Positions 48,643 to 57,648 of a stretch of DNA of 64,000 nucleotides are shown in pieces. This DNA is from Streptomyces sp. R41 (GTDB taxonomy: Bacteria > Actinomycetota > Actinomycetes > Streptomycetales > Streptomycetaceae). Within the stretch, counting starts at the first letter, position 1. Each line of letters opens with the position of its first letter. Under the pieces are notes generated by a model. The model did not search any database. It was not told the DNA's origin and saw only the letters and a list, made by a program, of their open reading frames with translations. The position numbers and the translations under genes are program-made. Where the stretch lies: assembly GCF_041053055.1 (NCBI RefSeq), contig NZ_CP163443.1:8601001-8665000 (forward strand), in the 5' to 3' direction.

Positions 48643-50027
48643 CAAGCCATCTCCTCGCCAAGAGGTTGCGGGTTGGGAACGATCCGGGCCGTTGGCCGGC
48701 CCGGAGCTTTGAGGAACAGCGCCAGCACCGCGGATGCCAGCCCGATGGATCCGGCGAGAACGAAGGCGCCGTGGTAGTCCCACGCGCCGACGACGACCGC
48801 GCCCATTCCGGAGCCCACGAGCCCGGAGATCAGCTTCGAGCTGTAGACCATTCCGTAGTTGGAGGCGTTGTTGTTCTCGCCGAAGTAGTCAGCCGTCATG
48901 GCCGCGAACAGCGGGAAGATCGCGCCGCCGCCGAATCCGGAGACCATGGAGCAGAACAGGAAGAACGGCATGCTGCCCATCTGGCCGGAGACCAGAACGC
49001 CGAACTGGGCGGAGCCGAGCACCAGACAGACGATGATCAGCGTTTGGCGGCGGCCGAACTTGTCGGAGATCCAGCCGATCACACCGCGCCCGGTGCCGTT
49101 GACGATCGCCTTGAGGGACATCGCCGTGGCCACGATCCCGCCCGCGAAGCCCATGTCCTTGCCGAACGGCACTTGGAAGGCGATGCCGAAGATGTTGATC
49201 CCGGCGGTGCACAACAGGCAGAACCACATCATCCACAGGACGGGTGTACGAGCGGCCTCCTTCGGGGTGTACTGCTTCACCGCCGGCGGGTTCTTCTCCA
49301 GCGCCCGCCGGACCCTCGGGTCGTCGGACACCTTCAGCGGATCCGCGTGCGAGGGCCACCAGCCCTTGGGCGGGTCCTTGAAGAACCAGCCCGCGAACGC
49401 CACGACGGCGCAGCAGATCAGGCCCACCATCACCAGGACGTTCTCGTAGTTGCTGAGGTCCATGTACGAGGTGAACAGGAAGACGAAGGGCACCGAGCCG
49501 TAGGCGAAGCCGCCGTTGACCAGGCCGGTCTTGCCGCCCTTGCGCTCCGGATACCACTTGCCGACCATGTTCACGCAGGTGGCGTAGACCAGGCCGGCTC
49601 CGATTCCGCTGAACATCCCGAACCCGATGTACGCGACGATCACGTGCGGCGCGAACGCGAGCGAGAGATAGCCGAGGATCGTGCCGAGTGCGCCGAGGAA
49701 CATGGCGTACCGCGCGGGCAGTTTTCCGCTTTCACGGAGCTGCCCCGCCGGGAAGGCGACGGCCGCCTGGAAGAACACCCAGACACCCATCAGCCAGAAG
49801 ATGTGCCCGCTGCTCCAGAGATGCGCATCGTGCAGCGTGTCCTCGGCCGACGTGAACGCGTACTCCGAGGAACTGATGCCCAGCATGCCCATCCATGGGA
49901 AGAGCACCATGGTCCAGCGTGGTCGCCCCATGATGTCCCGATCGGTCTCTCCGATGCGGTACATGCGGCCGTTGACGTCCGTCACCTGTTGATAGGGGAC
50001 GGAGGCCGAGTAGTCGGTGGTTGTCAT
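48642..50027 (-). CDS. OFA-family MFS carrier, first of a tandem pair
   Basis: This 461-residue carrier, started at ATG 50027, is paralogous over its length to the one downstream. It shares YRIGETDRDIMG, GLVYATCVNMVGKWYPERKGGKTGLVNGGFAYGS, FKDPPKGWWPSHADPL, NPPAVKQYTPKEA and GRGVIGWISDKFGRRQ. The upstream ribosome site is weak (GGGG about 12 bases back). Its stop and the next start overlap as TGATG, so the pair is co-translated and may form a heteromeric or substrate-diverged set. It lies downstream of the acyl-CoA ligase terminator, so it likely has its own promoter in the 76 bases before its start. Confidence 0.9.
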   Translation of the reverse strand: MTTTDYSASVPYQQVTDVNGRMYRIGETDRDIMGRPRWTMVLFPWMGMLGISSSEYAFTSAEDTLHDAHLWSSGHIFWLMGVWVFFQAAVAFPAGQLRESGKLPARYAMFLGALGTILGYLSLAFAPHVIVAYIGFGMFSGIGAGLVYATCVNMVGKWYPERKGGKTGLVNGGFAYGSVPFVFLFTSYMDLSNYENVLVMVGLICCAVVAFAGWFFKDPPKGWWPSHADPLKVSDDPRVRRALEKNPPAVKQYTPKEAARTPVLWMMWFCLLCTAGINIFGIAFQVPFGKDMGFAGGIVATAMSLKAIVNGTGRGVIGWISDKFGRRQTLIIVCLVLGSAQFGVLVSGQMGSMPFFLFCSMVSGFGGGAIFPLFAAMTADYFGENNNASNYGMVYSSKLISGLVGSGMGAVVVGAWDYHGAFVLAGSIGLASAVLALFLKAPGRPTARIVPNPQPLGEEMA

Positions 50028-50103
50028 CTTTGTCAAACACCCCTTGCGTCGAAAGATCTGGTCAGCGCCCCCTGCCAAATGCCTTTCGTGCGCTTACGGG
50101 TCC

Positions 50104-50138
50104 CGGGGGCGGCCGACGCGCACCGTCGGCCGCCCCCG
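50104..50138 (-). terminator. Hairpin terminator after the acyl-CoA ligase gene
   Basis: Arms CGGGGGCGGCCGACG and its complement form a perfect 15-base stem with a 5-base loop, eight bases past the ligase stop. It separates the frc-ligase operon from the carrier pair on the same strand. Confidence 0.85.
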
Positions 50139-50145
50139 CGCACAC

Positions 50146-52299
50146 TCACGTCATGAACCCGCCCCCCAACAGCCCTGCCGCACGCGCCCAGCGGTACTTC
50201 GCGCCGAGTACGGCCACCGGCTTCTCGGTCGTGTACGGGTAGGCCACGACCCCCCGTTCGTACAGGTACTGGCAGGCCTCCTCGACCTCTACGTCGCCCG
50301 CGAGTGACGCCACCACGGGCTTCTCGATCCCGCGCTCGCGGAACTCGGCCACCACGCGCGCGGTGAGCTCGGCGAAGACCATGGGAGGGGTCACGATGGT
50401 GTGCCAGTAGCCGAGGACGAGCGCGTGGACACGCGGGTCCGTAAGGCCCAGCCGGATCGTCGCCTCGTACGTCGACGGCGGCTCGCCACCCGTGATGTCC
50501 ACGGGGTTGCCGGCGCTCCCGAAGGGCGGGATGAACTTCCGGAAGGACGAGTCCAGGTCCGGCGGTATCTCCATCAGGGAGAGGCCGTTGTCGGTCACCG
50601 CGTCGGACAGCAGTACGCCGCTGCCGCCCGCGCCCGTGATGATCACGACGTTGTCGCCCTTGGGAGTCGGAAGCACCGGCAACGCGCGCGCGTACTCCAG
50701 CATTTCGTTCAGTCCCGGGGCCCGGATGACACCGGCCTGCTTCAGGATGTCGTCGTACATGGCGTCGTCGCCCGCGAGCGCGCCCGTGTGCGAACCGGCG
50801 GCCCTGGCGCCGGCCGCCGTACGACCGGCCTTCAGGACCACGACCGGCTTCTTCGGGACCGTGGCGCGGGCCGCCTCCACGAACGCGCGGCCGTCCTTGA
50901 GGTCCTCCAGGTGCATCGCGATGCACTGCGTGTGCGGGTCCTCGCCGAACCAGGTGAGCAGGTCGTCCTCGTCCAGGTCCGCCTTGTTGCCGAGCCCGAC
51001 GATCGCCGAAACACCAGTCTTCGTAGTGCGCGCGAAGCCCAGGACGGCCATTCCGATGCCGCCGGACTGCGAGGTCAACGCGACGCCGCCCTTCACGTCG
51101 TAGGGCGTGCAGAAGGTGGCACACACGTCGTGCCACGTCGAGTAGTAGCCGTAGATGTTCGGACCGAGGAGCCGGATGCCGTACCGCTCGCCGATGGCCA
51201 CGATCTCGTCCTGGAGTTCGGGCTCGCCGCTCTCCGCGAATCCGGACGGGATCAGTACGGCGTTGGGGATGTTCTTGCGTCCCACTTCCTCCAGGAGCCG
51301 GGCCACGGACGGGGCGGGGACGGCGAACACCGCCACGTCCACCTCGCCCGGAATATCCGTGACACTTGGGTAGGTCTTGCGGCCCAGAATGTCGTCGGCC
51401 CTGGGGTTCACCGGATGGATCTCACCCGAGAAGCCGCCGTCGATGAGATTGCGCAGGACCGAATTGCCGATCTTGCCCTGCTCGTTGGAGGCGCCGATCA
51501 CGGCAATCGACGAGGGCCGCATCAGGCGACGCATGGAGGTGAGGATCTCCTCGCGCGTGTGCGTCCGGCGCTCGGCGGGAGCCCGCTCCGCGAGGATCAC
51601 GCGTATGTCCGCCGCGACCGCACCCTCCGCAGTGGCGATCACCGGGTTGAGGTCCACCTCGGCGATCTCCGCGAAGTCCGCGACGAGTTCGGAGACCCGG
51701 CGGATCTGGTCGGCGATCGCCCGCCTGTCCACCGGCCGCGCACCGCGCACCCCGCGCAGAATCTGCGCCGAGCGGATCGAATCCAGCATCGACAGCGCCT
51801 CGTCGGCGTCCACGGGTGCGAGCCGGAAGGTGACGTCCTTGAGGACCTCGACCAGTACACCGCCGAGCCCGAAGGCCACGATCTTCCCGAACGTCGGGTC
51901 GGTCACCGCGCCGACGATGACCTCCTGCCCCTGCGGGAGCAGTTCCTGGATCTGTACGCCCTCGATGCGGGCCTGGAGGTCGTACTCCCGTGCGTTCTCG
52001 ACGATCTGGCGGAAGGTGGCCCGCACGTCCGCCGCACCCTCGACGCCGACGACCACGCCGCCGGCGTCGGTCTTGTGCAGGATGTCCGGGGAGACGATCT
52101 TCATCACGACGGGCCCGCCGAAGCGCGCCGCGCAGGCCACCGCCTCGTCCGCGTCCTTCGCGAGTGCCTCGCCGGGGACGGTGATCCCGTACGCGTCGGC
52201 GATCACCTTGCCCTCGGGTGCAGTCAGCGCGGTCCGTCCCTCGGCCCGTACGCCGTCGAGGAGGGCTCGCACCCGTAGGGCCTGGTCCTGGGTCACCAT
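50146..52299 (-). CDS. ADP-forming acyl-CoA ligase (acetate-CoA ligase family), single chain
   Basis: This 717-residue fused enzyme carries, in order, an ATP-grasp domain (about 1-225; PVVMKIVSPDILHKTDAGGVVVGV near 64-87 and 'AEVDLNPVI'), a CoA-binding domain (about 255-380; SSIAVIGASNEQGKIGNSVLRNL), and succinyl-CoA-ligase-like domains. The phosphohistidine is in 'GSHTGALAGDDAMYDD' near 500. This order, ATP-grasp first, is one of the known permutations. It makes an acyl-CoA from acid, ATP and CoA or runs in reverse. It follows frc by one base, so the two are co-transcribed. It may supply the CoA thioester that frc uses, or recover ATP from formyl-CoA. Confidence 0.92.
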   Translation of the reverse strand: MVTQDQALRVRALLDGVRAEGRTALTAPEGKVIADAYGITVPGEALAKDADEAVACAARFGGPVVMKIVSPDILHKTDAGGVVVGVEGAADVRATFRQIVENAREYDLQARIEGVQIQELLPQGQEVIVGAVTDPTFGKIVAFGLGGVLVEVLKDVTFRLAPVDADEALSMLDSIRSAQILRGVRGARPVDRRAIADQIRRVSELVADFAEIAEVDLNPVIATAEGAVAADIRVILAERAPAERRTHTREEILTSMRRLMRPSSIAVIGASNEQGKIGNSVLRNLIDGGFSGEIHPVNPRADDILGRKTYPSVTDIPGEVDVAVFAVPAPSVARLLEEVGRKNIPNAVLIPSGFAESGEPELQDEIVAIGERYGIRLLGPNIYGYYSTWHDVCATFCTPYDVKGGVALTSQSGGIGMAVLGFARTTKTGVSAIVGLGNKADLDEDDLLTWFGEDPHTQCIAMHLEDLKDGRAFVEAARATVPKKPVVVLKAGRTAAGARAAGSHTGALAGDDAMYDDILKQAGVIRAPGLNEMLEYARALPVLPTPKGDNVVIITGAGGSGVLLSDAVTDNGLSLMEIPPDLDSSFRKFIPPFGSAGNPVDITGGEPPSTYEATIRLGLTDPRVHALVLGYWHTIVTPPMVFAELTARVVAEFRERGIEKPVVASLAGDVEVEEACQYLYERGVVAYPYTTEKPVAVLGAKYRWARAAGLLGGGFMT

Positions 52300-52300
52300 G

Positions 52301-53533
52301 TCAGATCACCCCGTTCGACTTGAGCAGGCGCAGCTCTTCGTCGCCGAGGCCGAGCTCGCCGATGTAGACCTCTTCGTTGTGCTCGCCGAGCAGCGGCGAA
52401 CTGGTCACGTCCACGGGGGAGTCGGAGAGCTTCAGCGGGCTGCCCACGGTCACGAACTCGCCCCGCTCGGGGTGCGCCACCTTTACGACCATCTCGTTGG
52501 CGACCAGCGACTCGTCCTCGATGATCTCCTTGGTGGACAGGATCGGTCCGCACGGGATGTTGTGGGCGTTGAGCTTCTCCAGCACCTGCCACTTGGGGAG
52601 GGTGCTGGTCCACTCCTCGATGAGCTGGAACATCTTCTCGAGCTTGGGCAGTCGGGCTTCTGGGGTGGCCCACTCGGGGTCGTCGGCGAGTTCGGGCCTG
52701 CCGATGAGCTCGCTGAGGGGCTTCCAGCCGATGGGCTGCACGATGACGTACACGTAGTCGTTGGGGCCGCCCGGTGCGCACCTGACCGCCCAGCCGGGCT
52801 GACCGCCGCCGGACGCGTTGCCCGACCTGGGAACCTCGTCGCCGAAGTCCTCGTTCGGGAACTCGGCGAGCGGACCGTGCGCGAGCCGCTGCTGATCCCG
52901 CAGCTTCACCCGGCAGAGGTTGAGCACAGCATGCTGCATGGCCACGTTGACCCGCTGACCACGCCCGGTGTTCTCCCGCTGGAACAGCGCCGCGAGAATC
53001 CCCGCCACCGCGTGGATGCCCGTGCCCGAGTCCCCGATCTGGGCTCCGGTCGCCAGTGGTGGTCCGTCCTCGAAGCCGGTGGTCGACATGGACCCGCCCA
53101 TGGCCTGTGCGACGACTTCGTACGCCTTGAAGTTGGTGTAGGGGCCTTCGCCGAAACCCTTGATGGAGGCGTAGACGATACGGGGGTTGATCTCGCGGAT
53201 GCGTTCCCAGGTGAAGCCCATGCGGTCGACCGCGCCCGGGGCGAAGTTCTCGACCATGACGTCGCAGCGGCGGATCAGCTCGGTGAGGATCTGCTTGCCG
53301 CGCTCGGTCTTGGTGTTGAGGGTGATGCTCCGCTTGTTGCTGTTGAGCATCGTGAAGTAGAGGGAGTCGACGTCCGGGATGTCCCGCAGCTGCTTGCGGG
53401 TGATGTCACCGGTCGGCGCCTCCAGCTTGATGACGTCCGCGCCCAGCCAGGCCAGCAGCTGGGTCGCCGAGGGGCCGGACTGGACATGTGTCATGTCGAG
53501 GACGCGAATGCCTTCGAGAGCCTTGGTTGTCAC
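52301..53533 (-). CDS. frc: Formyl-CoA:oxalate CoA-transferase (CaiB/BaiF family III)
   Basis: This 410-residue protein closely follows Frc. The catalytic Asp168 is in [13 protein letters not shown] (Asp169 in the Oxalobacter enzyme), the glycine loop GGGQPGW is at 242-248, and [18 protein letters not shown] is near 200-217. [34 protein letters not shown] opens the fold. It transfers CoA from formyl-CoA (or another acyl-CoA) to oxalate in the cytosol, making oxalyl-CoA. The usual partner oxalyl-CoA decarboxylase is not in the window. It is divergent from the extra sucCD pair, with an inverted-repeat operator between them. Confidence 0.94.
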   Translation of the reverse strand: MTTKALEGIRVLDMTHVQSGPSATQLLAWLGADVIKLEAPTGDITRKQLRDIPDVDSLYFTMLNSNKRSITLNTKTERGKQILTELIRRCDVMVENFAPGAVDRMGFTWERIREINPRIVYASIKGFGEGPYTNFKAYEVVAQAMGGSMSTTGFEDGPPLATGAQIGDSGTGIHAVAGILAALFQRENTGRGQRVNVAMQHAVLNLCRVKLRDQQRLAHGPLAEFPNEDFGDEVPRSGNASGGGQPGWAVRCAPGGPNDYVYVIVQPIGWKPLSELIGRPELADDPEWATPEARLPKLEKMFQLIEEWTSTLPKWQVLEKLNAHNIPCGPILSTKEIIEDESLVANEMVVKVAHPERGEFVTVGSPLKLSDSPVDVTSSPLLGEHNEEVYIGELGLGDEELRLLKSNGVI

Positions 53534-53603
53534 AGGTCACCTCACTTGTCCGTTGCCTTGAGCGTCCTGGCGTCGCCGGTCGTGGGCCGTGTCCGGCACA
53601 TTG

Positions 53604-53627
53604 CATACAGTCGACGGATACTGTATG
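53604..53627. promoter_or_regulatory. Inverted repeat CATACAGT-N8-ACTGTATG between frc and the sucCD paralogues
   Basis: Perfect 8-base arms CATACAGT and ACTGTATG are separated by 8 bases in the 165-base divergent promoter region. The AT-rich dyad fits a GntR (FadR-type) dimer. ATTGCATACAG here resembles ATTGTCTACAG upstream of the OFA carrier at 21274. Confidence 0.7.
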
Positions 53628-53698
53628 AAGATTGTTATCCCGCATCCGATGGGTGATGTCCAGGGGTCGTGCAGCACTTTTAAGACAGGAGCCGAATC

Positions 53699-54829
53699 AT
53701 GGACCTGTACGAGCACCAGGCACGGGGGCTCTTCGAGGAACACGGCATCTTGGTGCCGCGGGCCGAGGTCACGGGCTCGCCCAAGGAGGCGCGCGAGATC
53801 GCCCGCCGGCTCGGCGGTCGCGTCGTCGTCAAGGCCCAGGTGAAGACCGGCGGGCGCGGCAAGGCGGGCGGTGTGAAGCTCGCCGCCGACCCGGCCGCCG
53901 CCGAGCTCACGGCACGCCGGATCATCGGCATGGACATCAAGGGCCACACGGTCCGCGAGGTGATGCTGGCTCAGCCTGTCGACATCGAGAGCGAGTTCTA
54001 CGTCTCCTACGTCCTCGACCGTGCCGCCGGACGCTTCCTCGCGATCGCCTCCGCCGAGGGCGGCATGGACATCGAGGAGGTGGCCGCGACCAGGCCGGAG
54101 GCGGTGGCGCGCATTCACATCGACCCGGCGGAGGGCGTCACGTCGGCGAAGGCGTCCGAGATCGCGCAGGCCGCGGGTCTGCCACCGCAGACGGTCGACG
54201 TCCTGGTGCGGCTGTGGCAGGTGCTGACTCGTGAGGACGCCGTCCTCGTCGAGGTGAACCCCCTCGTCCGCACGGCCCGGGGGCAGATCCTCGCCCTGGA
54301 CGGCAAGGTCACTCTTGACGACAATGCCCGCTTCCGGCAGGCGCGTTGGGGAGAAGAGGGCGCCGGGCACGACGACCCCCTGGAGGCGGCCGCCGCGGCC
54401 AAGGGCCTCAACTACGTCAAGCTGGACGGCGAGGTCGGCATCATCGGCAACGGCGCGGGCCTGGTCATGTCGACGCTCGACGTGGTCGCCGGCTGCGGCG
54501 CCCGGCCCGCCAACTTCCTCGACATCGGCGGAGGGGCCTCCGCCCAGATCATGGCCGACGGCCTGGCGGTCATCCTCTCCGATCCGGACGTGAAGTCCGT
54601 CTTCGTCAACGTCTTCGGCGGGATCACGGCCTGCGACGCGGTCGCCGACGGCATCGTGCAGGCCCTGGACGCCGTGCGGCTGACCAAACCGCTCGTGGTC
54701 CGCCTCGACGGCAACAACGCCGTCCGCGGCCGCGCCATCCTCGACGGCCACGCGCACCCCTTGGTGCAGCAGGCCACCACCATGGACGGTGCCGCCCGCC
54801 GTGCCGCCCAACTCGCCAACACAAGCTGA
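53699..54829 (+). CDS. sucC: Succinyl-CoA ligase (ADP-forming) beta subunit paralogue
   Basis: This 376-residue protein starts at ATG 53699 with AGGAG upstream. The ATP-grasp opens [24 protein letters not shown]. Nucleotide-binding Lys and glycines follow in '[21 protein letters not shown]'. 'LVEVNPLV' gives metal ligands near 185-192, and the CoA-side '[22 protein letters not shown]' and '[14 protein letters not shown]' follow near 280-310. It pairs with the alpha subunit 11 bases downstream. Linked to frc and an aldehyde dehydrogenase, it is unlikely to be the citric-acid-cycle copy. It may make succinyl-CoA or malyl-CoA for this pathway. Confidence 0.93.
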   Translation: MDLYEHQARGLFEEHGILVPRAEVTGSPKEAREIARRLGGRVVVKAQVKTGGRGKAGGVKLAADPAAAELTARRIIGMDIKGHTVREVMLAQPVDIESEFYVSYVLDRAAGRFLAIASAEGGMDIEEVAATRPEAVARIHIDPAEGVTSAKASEIAQAAGLPPQTVDVLVRLWQVLTREDAVLVEVNPLVRTARGQILALDGKVTLDDNARFRQARWGEEGAGHDDPLEAAAAAKGLNYVKLDGEVGIIGNGAGLVMSTLDVVAGCGARPANFLDIGGGASAQIMADGLAVILSDPDVKSVFVNVFGGITACDAVADGIVQALDAVRLTKPLVVRLDGNNAVRGRAILDGHAHPLVQQATTMDGAARRAAQLANTS

Positions 54830-54840
54830 AGGAGCGGGAC

Positions 54841-55740
54841 ATGGCCATCTTGCTCACCAAGGAGTCCAAGGTCCTCGTCCAGGGCATGACCGGCGGCGAG
54901 GGCATGAAGCACACCCGGCGCATGCTCGCGGCCGGCACGGACGTCGTCGGGGGCGTCAACCCGCGCAAGGCCGGACAGACCGTCGACTTTGACGACCGTG
55001 CCGTGCCCGTCTTCGGGTCCGTGCGCGAAGGCATGGAGGCGACCGGCGCGGACGTGAGCGTGGTCTTCGTGCCACCGGCCTTCGCCAAGGCGGCCGTTGT
55101 GGAGGCCGCCGACGCCGGGATCGGACTCGCCGTCGTCATCACCGAGGGCATCCCGGTCCACGACTCCGTCGCCTTCCACGCGCACGCCGCGAAGAAGGGC
55201 ACTCGCGTCATCGGCCCCAACTGCCCGGGCCTGATCACGCCCGGCCAGTCGAACGCGGGCATCATCCCCGCCGACATCACGAAACCCGGACGCGTCGGCC
55301 TGGTCTCCAAGTCGGGCACCCTGACGTACCAGCTCATGTACGAGCTCCGCGACATCGGCTTCTCCACCTGCGTGGGCATCGGCGGCGACCCCGTCGTCGG
55401 CACCACCCACATCGACTGCCTGGCGGCCTTCCAGGACGACCCCGACACCGAACTGATCGTTCTCATCGGGGAGATCGGCGGCGACGCCGAGGAACGGGCG
55501 GCCGCGTACATCCGCGACCACGTCACCAAGCCCGTCGTCGGCTACATCGCCGGCTTCACCGCGCCCGAAGGCAAGACCATGGGGCACGCGGGAGCCATCG
55601 TCTCCGGTTCGTCGGGCACCGCCCAGGCGAAGAAGAAGGCCCTGGAGGAGGTCGGAGTGCGCGTGGGCGGCACCCCGACCGAGACGGCTCGGCTGGTGTT
55701 GGCTCAGCTGGAAACGGAACGTGACGTCACTCATAGTTGA
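54841..55740 (+). CDS. sucD: Succinyl-CoA ligase (ADP-forming) alpha subunit paralogue
   Basis: This 299-residue protein has an ATG at 54841 with AAGGAGCGGGAC upstream. The CoA-binding Rossmann part is [35 protein letters not shown]. '[13 protein letters not shown]' follows near 124-135. The phosphorylated His249 lies in [15 protein letters not shown]. All key residues are intact. It completes the ligase with the beta subunit. The 166-base gap to the aldehyde dehydrogenase gene has its own repeats, so that gene is probably regulated separately. Confidence 0.94.
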   Translation: MAILLTKESKVLVQGMTGGEGMKHTRRMLAAGTDVVGGVNPRKAGQTVDFDDRAVPVFGSVREGMEATGADVSVVFVPPAFAKAAVVEAADAGIGLAVVITEGIPVHDSVAFHAHAAKKGTRVIGPNCPGLITPGQSNAGIIPADITKPGRVGLVSKSGTLTYQLMYELRDIGFSTCVGIGGDPVVGTTHIDCLAAFQDDPDTELIVLIGEIGGDAEERAAAYIRDHVTKPVVGYIAGFTAPEGKTMGHAGAIVSGSSGTAQAKKKALEEVGVRVGGTPTETARLVLAQLETERDVTHS

Positions 55741-55788
55741 CGTAGAGTGACTGTCGGAAACTATCCGGCGTCACTACGTTTCCTCCCT

Positions 55789-55832
55789 ACATACGCGACC
55801 ACCGTTCGCGACATACGCGACCACTGTTCGCG
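55789..55832. repeat. Two tandem 22-bp repeats upstream of the aldehyde dehydrogenase
   Basis: Units 55789-55810 and 55811-55832 differ at one base. Each begins ACATACGCGACCA and contains the dyad CGCGA-N7-TCGCG. The 22-base spacing is two helical turns, which suits cooperative binding of two regulator dimers about 75 bases before the start codon. Confidence 0.7.
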
Positions 55833-55906
55833 CGGGCATGCATTCTGCGGATCGGCAGATGCCAAGCCCCCCGCCCCCGACTGTGCACCGAGAGCGGAGA
55901 CACCGA

Positions 55907-57463
55907 ATGGCAACCACCCTCAACCCCACCAACCTCGTCATGAAGTCCGGTACGTCCTGGACCGACGCCTGGCAGCGGTGCCTCGCCGTCGCTCCCGAGG
56001 CGTTCCGCGACGACCGCGTCCTCAATCTCTGGGCCGCCGCCTGGCAGGCGGACGGCCGGGCACTGCCCGCCACCAGCCCCGTCGACGGCAGCCCCATCGC
56101 GGGCCCGCCGCGTCTGGACCGTGCCACCGCCCAGCAGGCCGTACGCGCCTCGCTCGACCAGCACCGCGCCTGGCGCCACGTGCCCCTGGAGGAACGCCGC
56201 GCCCGTGTGGCGGCCACCCTCGACGCGCTCACCGAGCACCGCGAACTGCTCGCCCTCCTCCTCGTCTGGGAGATCGGCAAGCCCTGGCGGCTCGCGCAGG
56301 CCGACGTGGACCGGGCGATCGACGGCGTGCGCTGGTACGTCGACGGCATCGAGCCCATGGTGGACGGCCGGGCCCCGCTCGACGGTCCCGTGTCCAACAT
56401 CGCGAGCTGGAACTACCCGATGAGCGTGCTCGTTCACGCGATGCTGGTACAGGCATTGGCAGGCAATGCGGTCATCGCCAAGACCCCGACCGACGGCGGC
56501 GTCGCCTGCCTCACCCTGGCCAGTGCGCTCGCCGCGCGCGAAGGGATCCCCGTCACCCTCGTCAGCGGCAGCGGCGGCGAGCTCTCGGAGGCGCTCGTCC
56601 GCGCGCCCGAGATCGGCTGCGTCTCCTTCGTCGGCGGCCGTGACACGGGCGCCGCGGTGGCCACCGCCGTCGCCGACCTCGGCAAGCGGCATGTGCTCGA
56701 ACAGGAAGGACTCAACACCTGGGGCATCTGGAACTACACCGACTGGGACGCGCTGACCGCGGTCATCCCCAAACTCTTCGACTACGGCAAGCAGCGCTGC
56801 ACGGCCTACCCGCGCTTCGTCGTCCAGCGCGAGCTCTTCGACGAGTTCCTGGCCGCGTACCTGCCGGCCGTCCGCACCCTGCGGGTCGGTCACCCGCTCG
56901 CGGTCGAGCACCCCGATGACCCGTACCCGACACTCGACTTCGGTCCGGTCATCAACGCGGCGAAGGCCAAGGAGCTGCACGACCAGGTCGCCGAGGCCAT
57001 CGACCGGGGCGCCGTCCCGCTGCACCGCGGCAAACTGTCCGACGCGCGCTTCCTGCCCGGCCAGGACACGGCGGCGTACGTCCAGCCCGTCACGATCCTG
57101 AACCCCCCGCCGTCCTCTCCGCTGCACCACGCGGAGCCCTTCGGCCCGGTCGACACCATCGTCCTGGTCGACACCGAGGCCGAGCTGCTCGCCGCGATGA
57201 ACGCGTCGAACGGCGCGCTCGTCGCCACGCTCTCCACGGACGACGAGGCGACCTACGACCGACTCGCCCCGCAGATCCGCGCGTTCAAGGTCGGCCGCGG
57301 CAAGCCCCGTTCCCGAGGCGACCGTGACGAACTCTTCGGCGGCTTCGGCGCGTCGTGGCGCGGTGCCTTCGTGGGCGGCGAGCTGCTGGTGCGCGCGGTG
57401 ACGCAGGGGCCGGCGGGGGAGCGGCTGCCCGGGAACTTCCCGGACTACCACCTCATGCCGTGA
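55907..57463 (+). CDS. Aldehyde dehydrogenase family protein, divergent subgroup
   Basis: This 518-residue protein starts at ATG 55907. It has the ALDH fold with 'VSNIASWNYPMSVLVHAMLVQALAGNAVIAKTP' (about 162-194), 'VSFVGGRDTGAAVA' near 239 (NAD site), a Glu267 candidate in LEQEGLNTWGIWNY, and Cys298 in YGKQRCTAYPRF. The usual 'ELGGKNP' and 'GQ-C' motifs are replaced, so this is an unusual branch. It oxidises an aldehyde, or forms an acyl-CoA, in the cytosol. In an oxalate/C2 context glyoxylate or glycolaldehyde are possible, but the substrate is not shown. Confidence 0.88.
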   Translation: MATTLNPTNLVMKSGTSWTDAWQRCLAVAPEAFRDDRVLNLWAAAWQADGRALPATSPVDGSPIAGPPRLDRATAQQAVRASLDQHRAWRHVPLEERRARVAATLDALTEHRELLALLLVWEIGKPWRLAQADVDRAIDGVRWYVDGIEPMVDGRAPLDGPVSNIASWNYPMSVLVHAMLVQALAGNAVIAKTPTDGGVACLTLASALAAREGIPVTLVSGSGGELSEALVRAPEIGCVSFVGGRDTGAAVATAVADLGKRHVLEQEGLNTWGIWNYTDWDALTAVIPKLFDYGKQRCTAYPRFVVQRELFDEFLAAYLPAVRTLRVGHPLAVEHPDDPYPTLDFGPVINAAKAKELHDQVAEAIDRGAVPLHRGKLSDARFLPGQDTAAYVQPVTILNPPPSSPLHHAEPFGPVDTIVLVDTEAELLAAMNASNGALVATLSTDDEATYDRLAPQIRAFKVGRGKPRSRGDRDELFGGFGASWRGAFVGGELLVRAVTQGPAGERLPGNFPDYHLMP

Positions 57464-57471
57464 GATGAGGC

Positions 57472-57500
57472 CGGGCGGCGCCCTTGCGGGGCGCCGCCCG
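57472..57500 (+). terminator. Hairpin terminator of the aldehyde dehydrogenase gene
   Basis: CGGGCGGCGCCC and its exact complement form a 12-base stem with a 5-base loop, eight bases past the stop. Confidence 0.8.
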
Positions 57501-57511
57501 ACGACCGGCTC

Positions 57512-57645
57512 GGTGATCTCGTCCGCCGGCCAGTGCGCGACGCCCGTCGGACAGGGCGCCGGCAGGCTGGGGACGACATGGCTCACGCCGACGCCGACGA
57601 GCTCGGCGACCACCGCACGGGTGGCGCCGGGGTCGTCGTACGAGA
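57512..57645 (-). pseudogene. C-terminal remnant of an LLM-class (F420/luciferase-like) oxidoreductase
   Basis: Read leftward, the strand encodes VSYDDPGATRAVVAELVGVG, then VSHVVPSLPAPCPTGVAHWPADEITEPV. This matches the usual end of LLM-class F420-dependent enzymes (VAELVALGVSH-V-SLPAPYPxGVA). There is no start, no upstream domain and no stop in frame before the terminator, so only the last 45 or so codons of a lost gene remain. Confidence 0.6.
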
Positions 57646-57648
57646 CAC

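Noticed and set aside
471..57463. tRNA, rRNA, transposase or integrase genes
   Set aside because: None was recognised by eye: no cloverleaf-like element with a TTCGA loop in context, and no DDE or integrase motif among the translations.
55787..57613. A 608-codon frame on the minus strand opposite the aldehyde dehydrogenase
   Set aside because: It is a shadow of the real gene in a GC-rich genome. Only its first 45 codons, beyond the real gene, resemble a protein, and these are treated as the LLM remnant.
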